From Roseibium limicola (GTDB lineage: Bacteria; Pseudomonadota; Alphaproteobacteria; Rhizobiales; Stappiaceae): a stretch of 64,000 bases of DNA. Position 1 is the stretch's first letter; every line of letters starts with the position of its first letter. Under the pieces are notes generated by a model. The model was not told the DNA's origin. It searched no databases and saw only the letters and a program-made list of their open reading frames with translations. Below are positions 55,226 through 64,000 of this stretch, in pieces. The stretch spans positions 248,001 through 312,000 of the forward strand of contig NZ_JAFLNF010000005.1 in assembly GCF_017313085.1 (NCBI RefSeq). Direction: 5' to 3'. Position numbers and translations under genes: made by a program.

Positions 55226-56719
55226 ATGACCACCGCCAATCCGTTCATCGACACCTATTTCAAGACCGGAACACTCGATTTCCTGCCGGAAGGTCACTTC
55301 ATTGACGGAGCGTTTCAGAGGCCGAGCCACAACCGCACCATGGAGAGCCTGGATCCGGGCAGGGGTGAAGCCTTCGGGACATTCACGGCAGGCACGGCTG
55401 ACGATGCAGCTGCCGCTGTTGATAGCGCCCGGTCGGCGTTCGAGAAAAGTTGGCGCGACACAGCTCCAGTTGAGCGGGCGCGCATTTTACAGCAGGCCAG
55501 CGAGTTGCTCATGGCGGAGCTTGAGCGGTTTGCAATCGTTGAAAGCCTGGACAGTGGCAAGCCGCTGAACGAGGCCATGGGCGACACCAAGGGCGCTGCG
55601 CGTGCGTTCGCCTATTACGCCGGTGCCTGTGACAAGCTGGAAGGCGCGAGTTTCCCGCTCGGGCCGGACTATATCTGCTATTCGATCCATGAGCCGGTCG
55701 GGGTTGCCGCCCAGATCATTCCCTGGAATTTTCCGCTTTCGACGGCTGCGCGTGGCATTGCACCGGCGCTCGCTGCCGGCTGTGCCGTGGTTGCCAAGCC
55801 AGCCGAGCAGACGCCCTACACCTGCTTGATGCTAGCGGAACTGCTGTCGCGCGCAGGCCTGCCGAATGGTGTTTTCAACGTCGTCACCGGCACCGGTCTG
55901 GAGATCGGCGATCCTCTGACCCGAAGCACAGGCATTGACCACATCACCTTCACCGGCTCCGTCCAGACGGGTCGGAAGGTGATGCAGGCGGCTGCCGAAG
56001 ACATCACCCGTGTGGTGCTGGAACTTGGTGGCAAATCGCCGGTGATTGTTCTGGAGGATTGCGACCGCGCCGCGGCTCTCGATGGTGTTCTGGGAGCGAT
56101 CTTCGAGAATGCCGGTCAGATCTGTTCTGCCGGATCACGTCTGATCATCGAGCGCGGATTGCACGACAGTTTCCTGCAGGATCTCGTTGCCCGTACCAAG
56201 GCCCTCACACTTGGCCACGGACTGCGCGACCCGAATGTCGGTCCCGTCAACTCTGCCGAACACCTCGCCAAGATCGACGGATTCGTGTCCCGCGCCAAAG
56301 ATCGTGGGGCGTCGATCGTTGCCGGCGGCAATGTCACCACGGATCCCGAGACAGCTGCGGGCTGGTTCTTTGAGCCGACAATTGTTGATGCAGTCGCTGC
56401 CGATGATGAGCTGGCGCAAGAAGAAGTCTTCGGGCCGGTTCTGACCGTTCAGGTGGCAGAGGACGCCGAACATGCAGCCGTTCTCGCAAATGACTGCCAG
56501 TACGGCCTGGTTGCCGGGATCTACACCAGCGACTTCAAGACCGCGCATCGTCTGGCGCGAACAATCGATGCGGGCCAGATCTACATCAACGAGTATTTTG
56601 CAGGCGGGATCGAGGTTCCGTTTGGTGGCAACAAGAAGTCCGGCTTCGGTCGCGAAAAGGGGATTGAAGGCCTGAAGAGCTATTGCAAGACCAAGAGCAT
56701 CGCTGCCAAGATTTCCTGA
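55226..56719 (+). CDS. Aldehyde dehydrogenase (PuuC/betaine-aldehyde-type)
   Basis: This 497-residue NAD(P)-dependent enzyme has the site IIPWNFPLSTAARG, the cofactor loop FTGSVQTGRKVM, the catalytic Glu in VLELGGKSP, the catalytic Cys in NAGQICSAGSRL, and the C-terminal EVPFGGNKKSGFGREKGIEGL. It resembles amino-aldehyde and betaine-aldehyde dehydrogenases. It should oxidise the aldehyde made by the amine or GMC oxidoreductases across the regulator. The operon continues to the cupin. Confidence 0.92.
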   Translation: MTTANPFIDTYFKTGTLDFLPEGHFIDGAFQRPSHNRTMESLDPGRGEAFGTFTAGTADDAAAAVDSARSAFEKSWRDTAPVERARILQQASELLMAELERFAIVESLDSGKPLNEAMGDTKGAARAFAYYAGACDKLEGASFPLGPDYICYSIHEPVGVAAQIIPWNFPLSTAARGIAPALAAGCAVVAKPAEQTPYTCLMLAELLSRAGLPNGVFNVVTGTGLEIGDPLTRSTGIDHITFTGSVQTGRKVMQAAAEDITRVVLELGGKSPVIVLEDCDRAAALDGVLGAIFENAGQICSAGSRLIIERGLHDSFLQDLVARTKALTLGHGLRDPNVGPVNSAEHLAKIDGFVSRAKDRGASIVAGGNVTTDPETAAGWFFEPTIVDAVAADDELAQEEVFGPVLTVQVAEDAEHAAVLANDCQYGLVAGIYTSDFKTAHRLARTIDAGQIYINEYFAGGIEVPFGGNKKSGFGREKGIEGLKSYCKTKSIAAKIS

Positions 56720-56845
56720 TCGTCGTCTGCTGTCACTGTGTGAGGCTGGCCAGAGTTTCATCTGATGGAACGTGCTGGATCGGCTTCTGCTTTTTCAGCC
56801 GCTTTGTCGGCTGATAACCAAATTCAAATAGCTTGGAGTAAACTC

Positions 56846-57208
56846 ATGATCGACCTGAAGGTCTTCGCCGATCTGGCGACAACACCACTCGGTGATTTCG
56901 CCGCCAAGCCAACGACGCTGACCGAAGGCCAGCAGGAAGCCTCCAACGTGCTATGGACCTCTGACGACGGTGGCACAATGATCGGCGTTTGGGAGTGCAC
57001 CCCAGGGCATTTCACCGCCGACCGGACCAAGGCAGGCGAGTATTGCCACATCCTGTCAGGGCAGGCCTCCGTGACCAATGTGGACGGCAGCGGGACCCGC
57101 GATATCGGCGCGGGCGATCTCCTGGTTCTGCCGCAGGGCTGGCAGGGTGAGTGGGTGATTCACGAACACATGCGCAAGCTGTTCGTCATCAGTGCAACGC
57201 CGCAGTAA
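56846..57208 (+). CDS. Cupin-domain protein (DUF861/cupin_3)
   Basis: The ATG at 56846 follows GGAG and gives 120 residues: a single cupin barrel with ASNVLWTSDDGGTMIGVWECTPGHFTADRTKAGEYCHILSGQASVTNVDGSGTRDIGAGDLLVLPQGWQGEWVIHE. The pattern WECTPG plus EYCHILSG is common among small cupins next to amine-oxidation genes. Its function (isomerase, binding protein or sensor) is unknown. It is 126 bp after the dehydrogenase stop. Confidence 0.82.
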   Translation: MIDLKVFADLATTPLGDFAAKPTTLTEGQQEASNVLWTSDDGGTMIGVWECTPGHFTADRTKAGEYCHILSGQASVTNVDGSGTRDIGAGDLLVLPQGWQGEWVIHEHMRKLFVISATPQ

Positions 57209-57258
57209 GACGGCAATAGTCTTCCCGAGCCATACGACCAGCTCGTTCTCTGAAGTCC

Positions 57259-57282
57259 GGGCAGCGGACCTCTCCGCTGCCC
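57259..57282. terminator. Terminator hairpin between cupin and SDR genes
   Basis: A perfect 10-bp stem (gggcagcgga / tccgctgccc) with a 4-nt loop lies between converging stops. The T run after it is broken (agttgtgtttt). Confidence 0.6.
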
Positions 57283-57291
57283 AGTTGTGTT

Positions 57292-58044
57292 TTAGGCGGT
57301 GAACAGCGCCTCGGCATCACTTCCTGCTGCCTGGGTCATCGGGCAGGACGGATCGGTGACAGCGCGCCAGATGGCTTTCACCACGTCCTCACTCTTGGTC
57401 GGTTCCTGTGTGATCTGTTCGCGGAAGCCAATCATGGTCTCTTCGATAAACGGCACGTAATCCTCCGGCGGCGCTTCCGCCCCCGCCATCTGCGCCATCG
57501 CATTGGCCCCGAACCGCGTCGAAGGAGCCTGTCCGGGCAGCACCAGCCGCGCCTGAATACCCAGCGGCGCCAATTCCAGCGCCAGACATTCCGTAAAGGC
57601 ATTCAGCGCGGCCTTACTGGCGGTATAGACAGGCAGCAGAGGTAACGGCTTCAGTGTCACACTGGAGGACACATTGACGATGATGCCGGCACGCTTTGCC
57701 CTCATCTGCGGCAGAACGGCGCGAACCATTTCGAACGTGCCGAAGGTGTTGGTCTCGAATATCCGGCGTACGGTTTCTTCGCTCGTGCCTTCAAATGCCG
57801 AGAGAAAACCGACGCCAGCGTTGTTGACCAGTGCGTCGAGATGCCCGGCTTCCTTGACGGCGCGTGCCCTGCTGTCGGCATTGGCAATATCCAGCTGAAT
57901 GATCCGTAAGCGGTCGGAGGTCGGCAGAAGCGACGAGTCCGGTTTGCGCATGGTTGCGACAACCGACCAGCCCTGGGCAAGGAAGTGGCGGGCGCTTTCC
58001 AGCCCGAAGCCGGAGGAACATCCAGTGATCATTACGGTTTTCAT
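57292..58044 (-). CDS. SDR-family oxidoreductase
   Basis: From the ATG at 58044 (GGAG upstream) this is a 250-residue short-chain dehydrogenase: cofactor motif ITGCSSGFGLESA, DLDI-like LDIANAD, NNAGVGF, the Ser-containing IIVNVSSSVTLKPLPLLP, and YTASKAA. Its substrate is unknown. The start is 38 bp from the divergent AraC regulator, which probably controls it. Confidence 0.87.
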   Translation of the reverse strand: MKTVMITGCSSGFGLESARHFLAQGWSVVATMRKPDSSLLPTSDRLRIIQLDIANADSRARAVKEAGHLDALVNNAGVGFLSAFEGTSEETVRRIFETNTFGTFEMVRAVLPQMRAKRAGIIVNVSSSVTLKPLPLLPVYTASKAALNAFTECLALELAPLGIQARLVLPGQAPSTRFGANAMAQMAGAEAPPEDYVPFIEETMIGFREQITQEPTKSEDVVKAIWRAVTDPSCPMTQAAGSDAEALFTA

Positions 58045-58082
58045 GACAAGGTCTCCTTGTGTTGGACCTCCTACATATCGAC

Positions 58083-59105
58083 ATGAACGCTCAGACGAAC
58101 TATCCTCTGAAGTCCGCTTTTCATTATCGAAAGTCCGAAATGCCCAAATCACTCTCTGGGCCACGCTCTGGCGCGCACTCTGATCCGCTCTCCGATGTGA
58201 TCTCTCTGCTGCGCCCGCAGGCTGTCTCTTCTAAGCTGGCAGAGGCCACCGGTCCCTTCCGGGTGCGCCGCGACGATATTCATGAAGTCTTCTACTGCAT
58301 GGTTCTCGCCGGTTGTTTGCTTCTGGAGGTCGACGGAAAACCGCCGCTGGAAGTGCGCGCAGGTGATTTTGTGCTCATTCCTGCGGTTTCTGGCTTCACC
58401 GTCTCCAGCCTCGATCCACCAGCCCCTGCCGGTCTTGTCAGTCGTCCTGAGCCCGGAGAGGACGGTATTGTCAGGATAGGTCGGAAGCGGGAGCCGGACG
58501 AGAAGGGCGCATGCCCGCCAGCTGACGTACAGCAGCTTATCGGTCATTGCAGTTTTGGCAGCCCGGATGCGGAGCTTCTGGTGTCGCTGTTGCCAGACAT
58601 GGTTGTCGTCAAGGGGGAGGGCCGGCTGGCGACCCTTGCCGGGCTCGTTCGGGACGAGGCCCGCGCCGACAGACCAGCGAGAGATGTGGTGGTTGAACAT
58701 CTACTGCAGGTTCTGCTGATCGAGGCGTTTCGCTCCAATACACGACCGGATGCGACGTCCGGGCTGTTGCGAGGTCTGGCAGATGCAAGGGTCGGCCCGA
58801 GCTTGCGGGCCATGCATGAAACACCGAGTGCTGCCTGGAGTGTGCCGGAGCTGGCTGCCAGAGCAGGGTTGTCCCGCTCGGCCTTCTTCACCCGATTTAA
58901 CCGGGTCGTCGGTCTGGCTCCCATGGCCTATCTGCTGAATTGGCGCATGACCCTGGCAAAGCACATGCTGCGCTCGGGCTCCCACGGCATTGCGGACGTG
59001 TCCTTCCGCATTGGCTACGGCTCTGCCAGCGCCTTCAGCACGGCTTTTACCCGCCACGTCGGCGCCTCTCCAGCACGGTTTGCAAAGTCTGCGATAGCCG
59101 GATGA
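58083..59105 (+). CDS. AraC-family transcriptional regulator with cupin_6 N-terminus
   Basis: This 340-residue protein has an N-terminal cupin-like ligand domain (FYCMVLAGCLLLEVDGKPPLEVRAGDFVLIPAVSGF) and a C-terminal AraC double helix-turn-helix: WSVPELAARAGLSRSAFFTRFNRVVGLAPMAYLLNWRMTLAKHMLR, then IADVSFRIGYGSASAFSTAFTRHVGASPARF. I take the ATG at 58083; a GTG 8 codons upstream or the ATG at 58140 are alternatives because no clear ribosome site decides. It likely activates the divergent SDR. Confidence 0.87.
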   Translation: MNAQTNYPLKSAFHYRKSEMPKSLSGPRSGAHSDPLSDVISLLRPQAVSSKLAEATGPFRVRRDDIHEVFYCMVLAGCLLLEVDGKPPLEVRAGDFVLIPAVSGFTVSSLDPPAPAGLVSRPEPGEDGIVRIGRKREPDEKGACPPADVQQLIGHCSFGSPDAELLVSLLPDMVVVKGEGRLATLAGLVRDEARADRPARDVVVEHLLQVLLIEAFRSNTRPDATSGLLRGLADARVGPSLRAMHETPSAAWSVPELAARAGLSRSAFFTRFNRVVGLAPMAYLLNWRMTLAKHMLRSGSHGIADVSFRIGYGSASAFSTAFTRHVGASPARFAKSAIAG

Positions 59106-59116
59106 GGCGGGATTGT

Positions 59117-60352
59117 CTAAGCGGCGCCACCGGGCAAGCTGAAAGAGAAGGTGGTGAAACCATCGGCGCAGGTGACGTCCAGGCGCCCGCCGTGCGCGAC
59201 GGCAATCGACGAGGCAATATACAGTCCCAACCCGAGACCTTCGCCTCTGGCGTGCTGGCCGCGTCGGAATGGCTCGAACAGATTGCCTTTCAGCGTGTCC
59301 GGGATTTCCTCGCCCCGGTTGGTCACGCGGATCACAATGTCTGATCCTTGCCGGCCCGCGTCGACCTGGATCGGATCGCCCGGTGTGCCGTGACGCACCG
59401 CATTGGACACCAGGTTGGAGACAGCCTGGGCCACACGGGGGGCATCGCATTTTACTGCGTCTTGCAGGGCCAGGTTCAGGTTGATGGTCTGCTCGGGTTC
59501 GGCTGCGCGAATTTCACTCACGATCTGCTCAAGCGCTTCGGACAGCGGGGCTTCCGTGGTCGCCTCAATGCGGATTCCGCCGCCGAGACGTGACTTGGCA
59601 TGCAGCATCATGTTTTCAATCAGATCCTGCATCCGCAGCAGAGAGGCGCGCATGAGCGACAGGGTCAATTCGCCCCGACTGGAGTGAGGCTCTTTTTGCA
59701 ATTGCCGGGTTCCGGCTGCCAAAGCCGCCACCGGGTTGCGCAGGTCATGACCAAGCACGGCAACGAACTCTTCTTGCACCTTGGCCATCTTGCGCTCGTG
59801 TTCCACCAGCTCTTCCTGTGCCATCAGCCGTTCCTCGGTCTCAAGGTTCCGGCCAATGATGTCGGCGAACATATGCAGCATGGCTAGCACACGCGGGTGT
59901 TTGACCTCGCGCGGTTCCGTATCGATGGCACACAGGGTTCCAAAGAAGCTGCGGTCATTGCGATAGATCGGGATCGAGGCGTAGCTGCCGATGCCGAACT
60001 TCGTTGCAATCGGGTGGTTGCCGTAAGTTTCGTCGGTTTTGGCATCATCAAACAGAACGTTCTGGCCGGTGTCGCGCACGCTTTGGCAGAAGGTCGAGCG
60101 AATTTCGATCTCGTCGCCTGACTGTAGCCCAAAGTTGATTTCGTCGACCGTGCGGCAGGCGACCCAGCGCTTTGCTGTCACCCGGGCCACTGCGGCAAAG
60201 CGCATGCCTGTGGCCAACATGACCGTCTCCAGGATAACCCGGATGGTGTCGCTGCTGGCGAGAGTGTTGATGTCCGCCTGGAAATCATGGTTTCCGGCCA
60301 GATAGGCCGTGTGATCCTGCAGGATCTTGGCCGGGTGGGGTGCGTCGTTCAT
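59117..60352 (-). CDS. GAF-domain sensor histidine kinase
   Basis: This 411-residue soluble kinase has a GAF domain (about residues 28-175; GIGSYASIPIYRNDRSFFGTLCAIDTEPR). A short coiled linker follows, then the HisKA box VLGHDLRNPVAALAAGTRQL with phospho-acceptor H202, and an HATPase_c domain with N box VSNLVSNAVRHG and G box GEGLGLGLYIASSIAVAHGG. There is no membrane segment, so it senses an internal signal. No response regulator is adjacent, so its partner is unknown. Confidence 0.92.
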   Translation of the reverse strand: MNDAPHPAKILQDHTAYLAGNHDFQADINTLASSDTIRVILETVMLATGMRFAAVARVTAKRWVACRTVDEINFGLQSGDEIEIRSTFCQSVRDTGQNVLFDDAKTDETYGNHPIATKFGIGSYASIPIYRNDRSFFGTLCAIDTEPREVKHPRVLAMLHMFADIIGRNLETEERLMAQEELVEHERKMAKVQEEFVAVLGHDLRNPVAALAAGTRQLQKEPHSSRGELTLSLMRASLLRMQDLIENMMLHAKSRLGGGIRIEATTEAPLSEALEQIVSEIRAAEPEQTINLNLALQDAVKCDAPRVAQAVSNLVSNAVRHGTPGDPIQVDAGRQGSDIVIRVTNRGEEIPDTLKGNLFEPFRRGQHARGEGLGLGLYIASSIAVAHGGRLDVTCADGFTTFSFSLPGGAA

Positions 60353-60592
60353 GGCCTCAGTATTTCGTTCAATGTGACTGGCAGTTTCTACAATCTGCTG
60401 TCATGAAGCAATGCAAATCGCTCCGGCGGAGAGGGCCGTCGTCAGAATTAATGTTCGCAGCACCGCCCCTTCAAAAGGGGTGGCGGGGACGTGAGGTTGA
60501 TCGCAGGTGGATTAATCGCTCGCGATCAAGTCGACTGTGCGTCTATAGGTTCACAGCCTGACAGGGCATTGAATTGCGCAGCGAAGATCGCT

Positions 60593-61741
60593 TCACCACT
60601 CGGCGAAGCTGCCATCCTCGTGGCGCCAGATCGGGTTGCGCCAGCGATGCCCTTCCTTGGCGCGCTCGATGACATAGGCCTCGTTGACCGCGATGCCGAG
60701 GCCCGGCCCCTGGGGGATGGCGACAAAGCCGCCCGAATAGGTAAAAGCCTCGGGATTTGTGATGTAGTCCAGCAGGTCGTTTGACTGATTGTAGTGAATG
60801 CCGAGGCTCTGTTCCTGAATGAAGGCATTGTAGGACACGGCGTCGATTTGCAGACAGGCGGCCAAGGCGATGGGGCCCAGCGGACAGTGGGGAGCGAGAC
60901 CGATATCATAGGCCTCGGCCATGGCGGCGATCTTGCGGCATTCGGTGATGCCGCCCGCATGGGAAAGGTCCGGCTGGATCACGTCAACATAGCCATCAGC
61001 CAGGATCGCCTTGTAATCCCAGCGTGAATAAAGCCGCTCGCCAAGGGCAATCGGCGTCGTCGTATGATGGGCAATCTCGCGCAGCGCCTCGCGGTTTTCC
61101 GACAGAACCGGTTCTTCGATGAACATCAGTTTGTAGGGATCCAGTTCCTTGGCCAGCACTTTGGCCATTGGCTTGTGAACCCGACCATGAAAATCCACGC
61201 CGATGCCGATATCAGGACCGACCGCCTCGCGCACGGTCGCAATCGCTTCCACTGCCTTGTCCAGCTTGGCATTGCTGTCGATAAATTGCAGCTCCTCGCA
61301 GCCGTTCATCTTCAGGGCCTGAAAGCCGTCGGCGACCACTTGTCGCGCATTCTTGGCAAGATCCGAGGATCGGTCGCCGCCGATCCATGAATAGACCTTG
61401 ATCTTGTCGCGCACCTGCCCGCCGAGCAGAGAATGAACTGGTTGTCCCAGGGTCTTTCCCTTGATGTCCCACAACGCCTGATCGATGCCGGCCAAGGCGC
61501 TCATGTGAATGGCGCCGCCCCGGTAAAAGCCGCCGCGGTAAAGAACGGTCCAGTGGTCCTCGATCAGAAACGGATCCTTGCCGATGAGGTAGTCGCCAAG
61601 CTCATGGACGGCCGCTTCCGTCGTCAGCGCCCGACCTTCCACCACCGGCTCGCCCCAACCGATGACGCCTTCGTCCGTTTCGATCTTCAGGAAAAGCCAG
61701 CGCGGTGGAACGATATAGGTGGTGAGTTTGGTGATTTTCAT
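60593..61741 (-). CDS. dgoD: D-galactonate dehydratase
   Basis: DgoD dehydrates D-galactonate to 2-dehydro-3-deoxygalactonate. From the ATG at 61741 the product has 382 residues, the same length as the E. coli enzyme. Ligands and catalytic residues fall at the same numbers: D183 and H185 in [12 protein letters not shown]209 in MFIEEP, E235 in ALGERLYSR, and H285 in APHCPLGP. The first residues [23 protein letters not shown] are family-like. The kinase and aldolase of the De Ley-Doudoroff-type route are not in the window. Confidence 0.9.
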   Translation of the reverse strand: MKITKLTTYIVPPRWLFLKIETDEGVIGWGEPVVEGRALTTEAAVHELGDYLIGKDPFLIEDHWTVLYRGGFYRGGAIHMSALAGIDQALWDIKGKTLGQPVHSLLGGQVRDKIKVYSWIGGDRSSDLAKNARQVVADGFQALKMNGCEELQFIDSNAKLDKAVEAIATVREAVGPDIGIGVDFHGRVHKPMAKVLAKELDPYKLMFIEEPVLSENREALREIAHHTTTPIALGERLYSRWDYKAILADGYVDVIQPDLSHAGGITECRKIAAMAEAYDIGLAPHCPLGPIALAACLQIDAVSYNAFIQEQSLGIHYNQSNDLLDYITNPEAFTYSGGFVAIPQGPGLGIAVNEAYVIERAKEGHRWRNPIWRHEDGSFAEW

Positions 61742-61815
61742 GGAGGTCTGTTTCCGGCAGCGATGTGGCAATTGTTCGAGGAGAGGCGATCGCCTCGCCA
61801 ACTGGATTTATAGTC

Positions 61816-63999
61816 TCACCCCGCCTCGGGTGCCTCTTCAATCGAGGCACGCGCGCCGCCGAGAGCCGAGAAGGCACGGGTGCGGCAGCTGAGGACGATA
61901 ATCTGCTGGTCCTTGGCGACGTGCGTCAAGACGTCGAACATTTTGGAAATCCGTTCGTCATCGGTGTGGACCATCGCGTCATCCAGAATGATTGGAACAT
62001 GATTGCCCTGCTTGGCAAACAGACGGGCGAAGGCCAGTCGCGTCAGGAGGGCGATCTGCTCGGAGGCGCCACCGGACAGTGCGTCTACGCTGTCTGACAC
62101 CCCATTGCGGGTGATGCCTCCGACGGCCAGCTTCTCCGGGTCGATCTCGAAGTCTGCCCCGGCATGCAATTGGCTCAGCAGTGGAATCAATTCTTTGCGG
62201 ATGGGTTCGAAATAGGTGTCCTGCGCATCGGCTCTGGCGGCCTCCAGATGCTGGATCAGCAGCTTCAGCGCCTTGGCGTGATCGGCGAATTGTGCCGCTC
62301 TTTCTTCAGCGCGTGAGAGCTCGCCGGTGACTTCGGCCAGCCTTTCCTCGACAGCCTCTTCCGAATGGGTCTGGATGAAGGCATTCGACACGGCAAGGAC
62401 CTTCTCGAGGCTGTGGATCTCGCGGGTGTCTTCTGAGACGGCGCTTTGGGCTCTGTCGTAGGCGGCCTCGGATGCCGCAATGTCGGGCGCGCCTGCCTGA
62501 AGAGCTTGCAGCACGGCCTGGGCTTCGGTGACCTTGATTGTCTGCTCTTGCCGGGCTGCTTGCAACTGGCTCAGCCGCTCAGCCTCATCGGCCGGTACAG
62601 CGAGTTCGGCTGCCTCATCCCTCAGCCGTCTCAGCAGAACCTCTGCCTCGGTCAGCACGTCGGCTGCCTTGGCGAGCGCCGTCTCCAGGGCCGGCAAGGT
62701 CAGGCGTTGCCGCTCGATGTCGTCTTCCAACTCCGAAATGGCCGCCTCGATGGCCTCGGAGGAAGGCCCTGCGCCGTCTTGAGTGTCCGCCTGCCGGTTG
62801 TTGGGCACCGCAGGGGCGGGCTCCTCTGCAGCGTGGTTCAACTCTTTGCACAGCGATTGCCACTGGTTCTCCAGGGCCTGCAGCCCATCTGGCGCCAGGG
62901 CCCGCACTTGTGCCTGGGCGATCTGCTGTGCTTGCAGGGCTCTCTTGCGGGCCTCATGCACCTGCCTGGCGGCTTCCATGCTGGAAACCCCAAGTGCTTT
63001 GAGGCTGTCATTGAGCTCCTCCTGCAGCTCTGCGGGGCTCTCAAGGGCAAGGCCTGCCCCTTCCGCCGGGCGCAGAGAGATCGAGCCAAACCCAGGCAAC
63101 GCCACATCCATGGCTCGGTCCAGGGTCTGCTGCTCGCCGTTGGGAACCTCCTTGCCGTCAATCAGCGCTTTCGATTGATCGGCGTGCAACACAAAGCTCG
63201 AAAAATGAAACTTGCGCTTTTCGATGGCGATATCACGGCGGGTCTCCAGCTTGGCGAGACGCTCAACATCTTCTGGCGTGATCGCGATGCCCTTCAGGAC
63301 GCTTGAAGCCGCGTCCAGCTGCTCCGTTGGTTCCCGGAGTTGCTGTTTGCGTTCCCAGTGGGCGAATAGTTGCAGGCGCCCCGCTGCTTCCCCTTCTGCG
63401 CGTTTGGCAAGCTCGCGGGCGCCTTTCAGATCGCGCCGCTCCACCTCCATCTGAGCGATTTTTGCCTGAGCGGACTTCAGGGCTTCGCCCGCCTTTGCCT
63501 TTTCCTGGGTGGCGATCTCGACCTGCGCATGCTTGGCTTTAATGGCGTCAGCCAGGTTGGCGCGCTGTTTTTGCGCCTGGTGGATCTGCTCGATCTCACG
63601 CTCAAACTCGGCCTGCTCGATCGTCAGGATCTGCAGGTCCTTCTTGGCGCTTTGGACATGTTTGTCATGTTCGCGCGCTTCTGAACGTTTGGCCTCGGTC
63701 TGCGTCACTGCGTCAGCCCGCTCCTGTCTCAGCTCAGGATCATTCAGCTCGCGCAGCCGCCTCGAAGCACGTTTCTTGTCGTCCAGGTGTCGGCGCAAAG
63801 TGGCGACAGTGGTTGTCAGGACTTGCTGGAGGTCTCGCAGGCTCTCGGCATGGTCCTCCGCAGCCTTCCACTGGCTGCCGGCCTTCGGCTTGTCCTGTTT
63901 GGTGCTGATGAGATCGAGTTCCTGCTTGCAGTGCTGAACGATCTTGTCCATTCGGCGGCCACCGGTCACCGCATCGATCTGGCCGCGAATGCTCGACAT
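61816..63999 (-). CDS. Large AAA ATPase with long coiled coil (YhaN/SMC-like), partial
   Basis: Only the C-terminal 727 residues are visible; the frame runs to the window edge, and the N-terminal Walker A is not seen. The visible part is a long charged coiled coil broken by hinge-like glycine and proline segments, followed by the C-terminal ATPase half. That half has an ABC-type signature DALSGGASEQIALLTRLAFARLF and a Walker B VPIILDDAMVHTDDERISKMFDVL, then an H-loop-like IIVLSCR. The layout fits YhaN or other SMC/Rad50-type proteins that often pair with a phosphodiesterase encoded next door. Confidence 0.8.
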   Translation of the reverse strand: MSSIRGQIDAVTGGRRMDKIVQHCKQELDLISTKQDKPKAGSQWKAAEDHAESLRDLQQVLTTTVATLRRHLDDKKRASRRLRELNDPELRQERADAVTQTEAKRSEAREHDKHVQSAKKDLQILTIEQAEFEREIEQIHQAQKQRANLADAIKAKHAQVEIATQEKAKAGEALKSAQAKIAQMEVERRDLKGARELAKRAEGEAAGRLQLFAHWERKQQLREPTEQLDAASSVLKGIAITPEDVERLAKLETRRDIAIEKRKFHFSSFVLHADQSKALIDGKEVPNGEQQTLDRAMDVALPGFGSISLRPAEGAGLALESPAELQEELNDSLKALGVSSMEAARQVHEARKRALQAQQIAQAQVRALAPDGLQALENQWQSLCKELNHAAEEPAPAVPNNRQADTQDGAGPSSEAIEAAISELEDDIERQRLTLPALETALAKAADVLTEAEVLLRRLRDEAAELAVPADEAERLSQLQAARQEQTIKVTEAQAVLQALQAGAPDIAASEAAYDRAQSAVSEDTREIHSLEKVLAVSNAFIQTHSEEAVEERLAEVTGELSRAEERAAQFADHAKALKLLIQHLEAARADAQDTYFEPIRKELIPLLSQLHAGADFEIDPEKLAVGGITRNGVSDSVDALSGGASEQIALLTRLAFARLFAKQGNHVPIILDDAMVHTDDERISKMFDVLTHVAKDQQIIVLSCRTRAFSALGGARASIEEAPEAG

Positions 64000-64000
64000 G

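Noticed and set aside
62446-63306. 286-codon frame on the plus strand
   Set aside because: It is antisense to the coiled-coil ATPase and reflects the Leu/Gln/Glu codon pattern of that gene.
1-64000. tRNA, rRNA, riboswitch, CRISPR array, transposase or phage genes
   Set aside because: I looked through the gaps and saw no cloverleaf T-loop motifs in plausible context, no regularly spaced repeats and no recombinase or transposase motifs.

Overview
The window looks like chromosomal DNA of an alphaproteobacterium, most plausibly a Hyphomicrobiales member near Stappiaceae (Roseibium/Labrenzia). This placement is inferred from gene content and order: a DnaA-related HdaA between a PerM-type membrane protein and ppk-ppx-rnd, a BigR/SqrR-like ArsR regulator with split YeeE proteins, and generally high-GC coding DNA. 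No rRNA, tRNA, CRISPR array, transposase or phage gene was recognised.

Region 1 (1-19.4 kb) is mostly core metabolism: a methyltransferase tail, a HAD phosphatase, a YheS-like ABC-F ATPase, a secreted degenerate DUF4344 protein, ndk, a molybdopterin oxidoreductase, purM-purN, perM-hdaA-ppk-ppx, rnd, a lone ParA-type ATPase and aspS. Two copies of a palindromic intergenic repeat lie between the oxidoreductase and purN.

Region 2 (19.4-32.3 kb) is envelope and signalling: an ABC exporter, two tandem paralogous exported proteins of unknown function, a membrane-bound EAL phosphodiesterase, a TetR-controlled RND efflux pair with a clear palindromic operator candidate, and a small secreted DUF7282 protein.

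Region 3 (32.3-45 kb) is mixed. It holds the ureide enzymes allE-allA, an ABM monooxygenase-fold protein and an AEC transporter. A small accessory patch follows (35.2-37.25 kb) with a membrane-anchored HEPN-like protein and a ParDE/RelBE toxin-antitoxin pair. That pair sits between an intact BKACE gene and a second copy of the BKACE 3' end. After it come an MFS exporter, a bigR-yeeE-type sulfur-responsive operon, RlpA, fructose-bisphosphatase, and an SDR-denD pair.

Region 4 (45.1-57.2 kb) is a catabolic and uptake locus: an FAD amine-oxidase-like enzyme, a GMC oxidoreductase, a complete polyamine-type ABC transporter (binding protein, ATPase, two permeases), a divergent MocR/GabR-type regulator, and then an enolase-superfamily enzyme, an aldehyde dehydrogenase and a cupin. 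The two promoter regions share an 8-bp word, and the MocR-side region carries a perfect inverted repeat. I infer one regulon for uptake and oxidation of an amine-containing compound whose identity is unknown.

Region 5 (57.3-64 kb) has an SDR with a divergent AraC regulator, a GAF histidine kinase, D-galactonate dehydratase, and the C-terminal part of a large coiled-coil AAA ATPase cut by the window edge.
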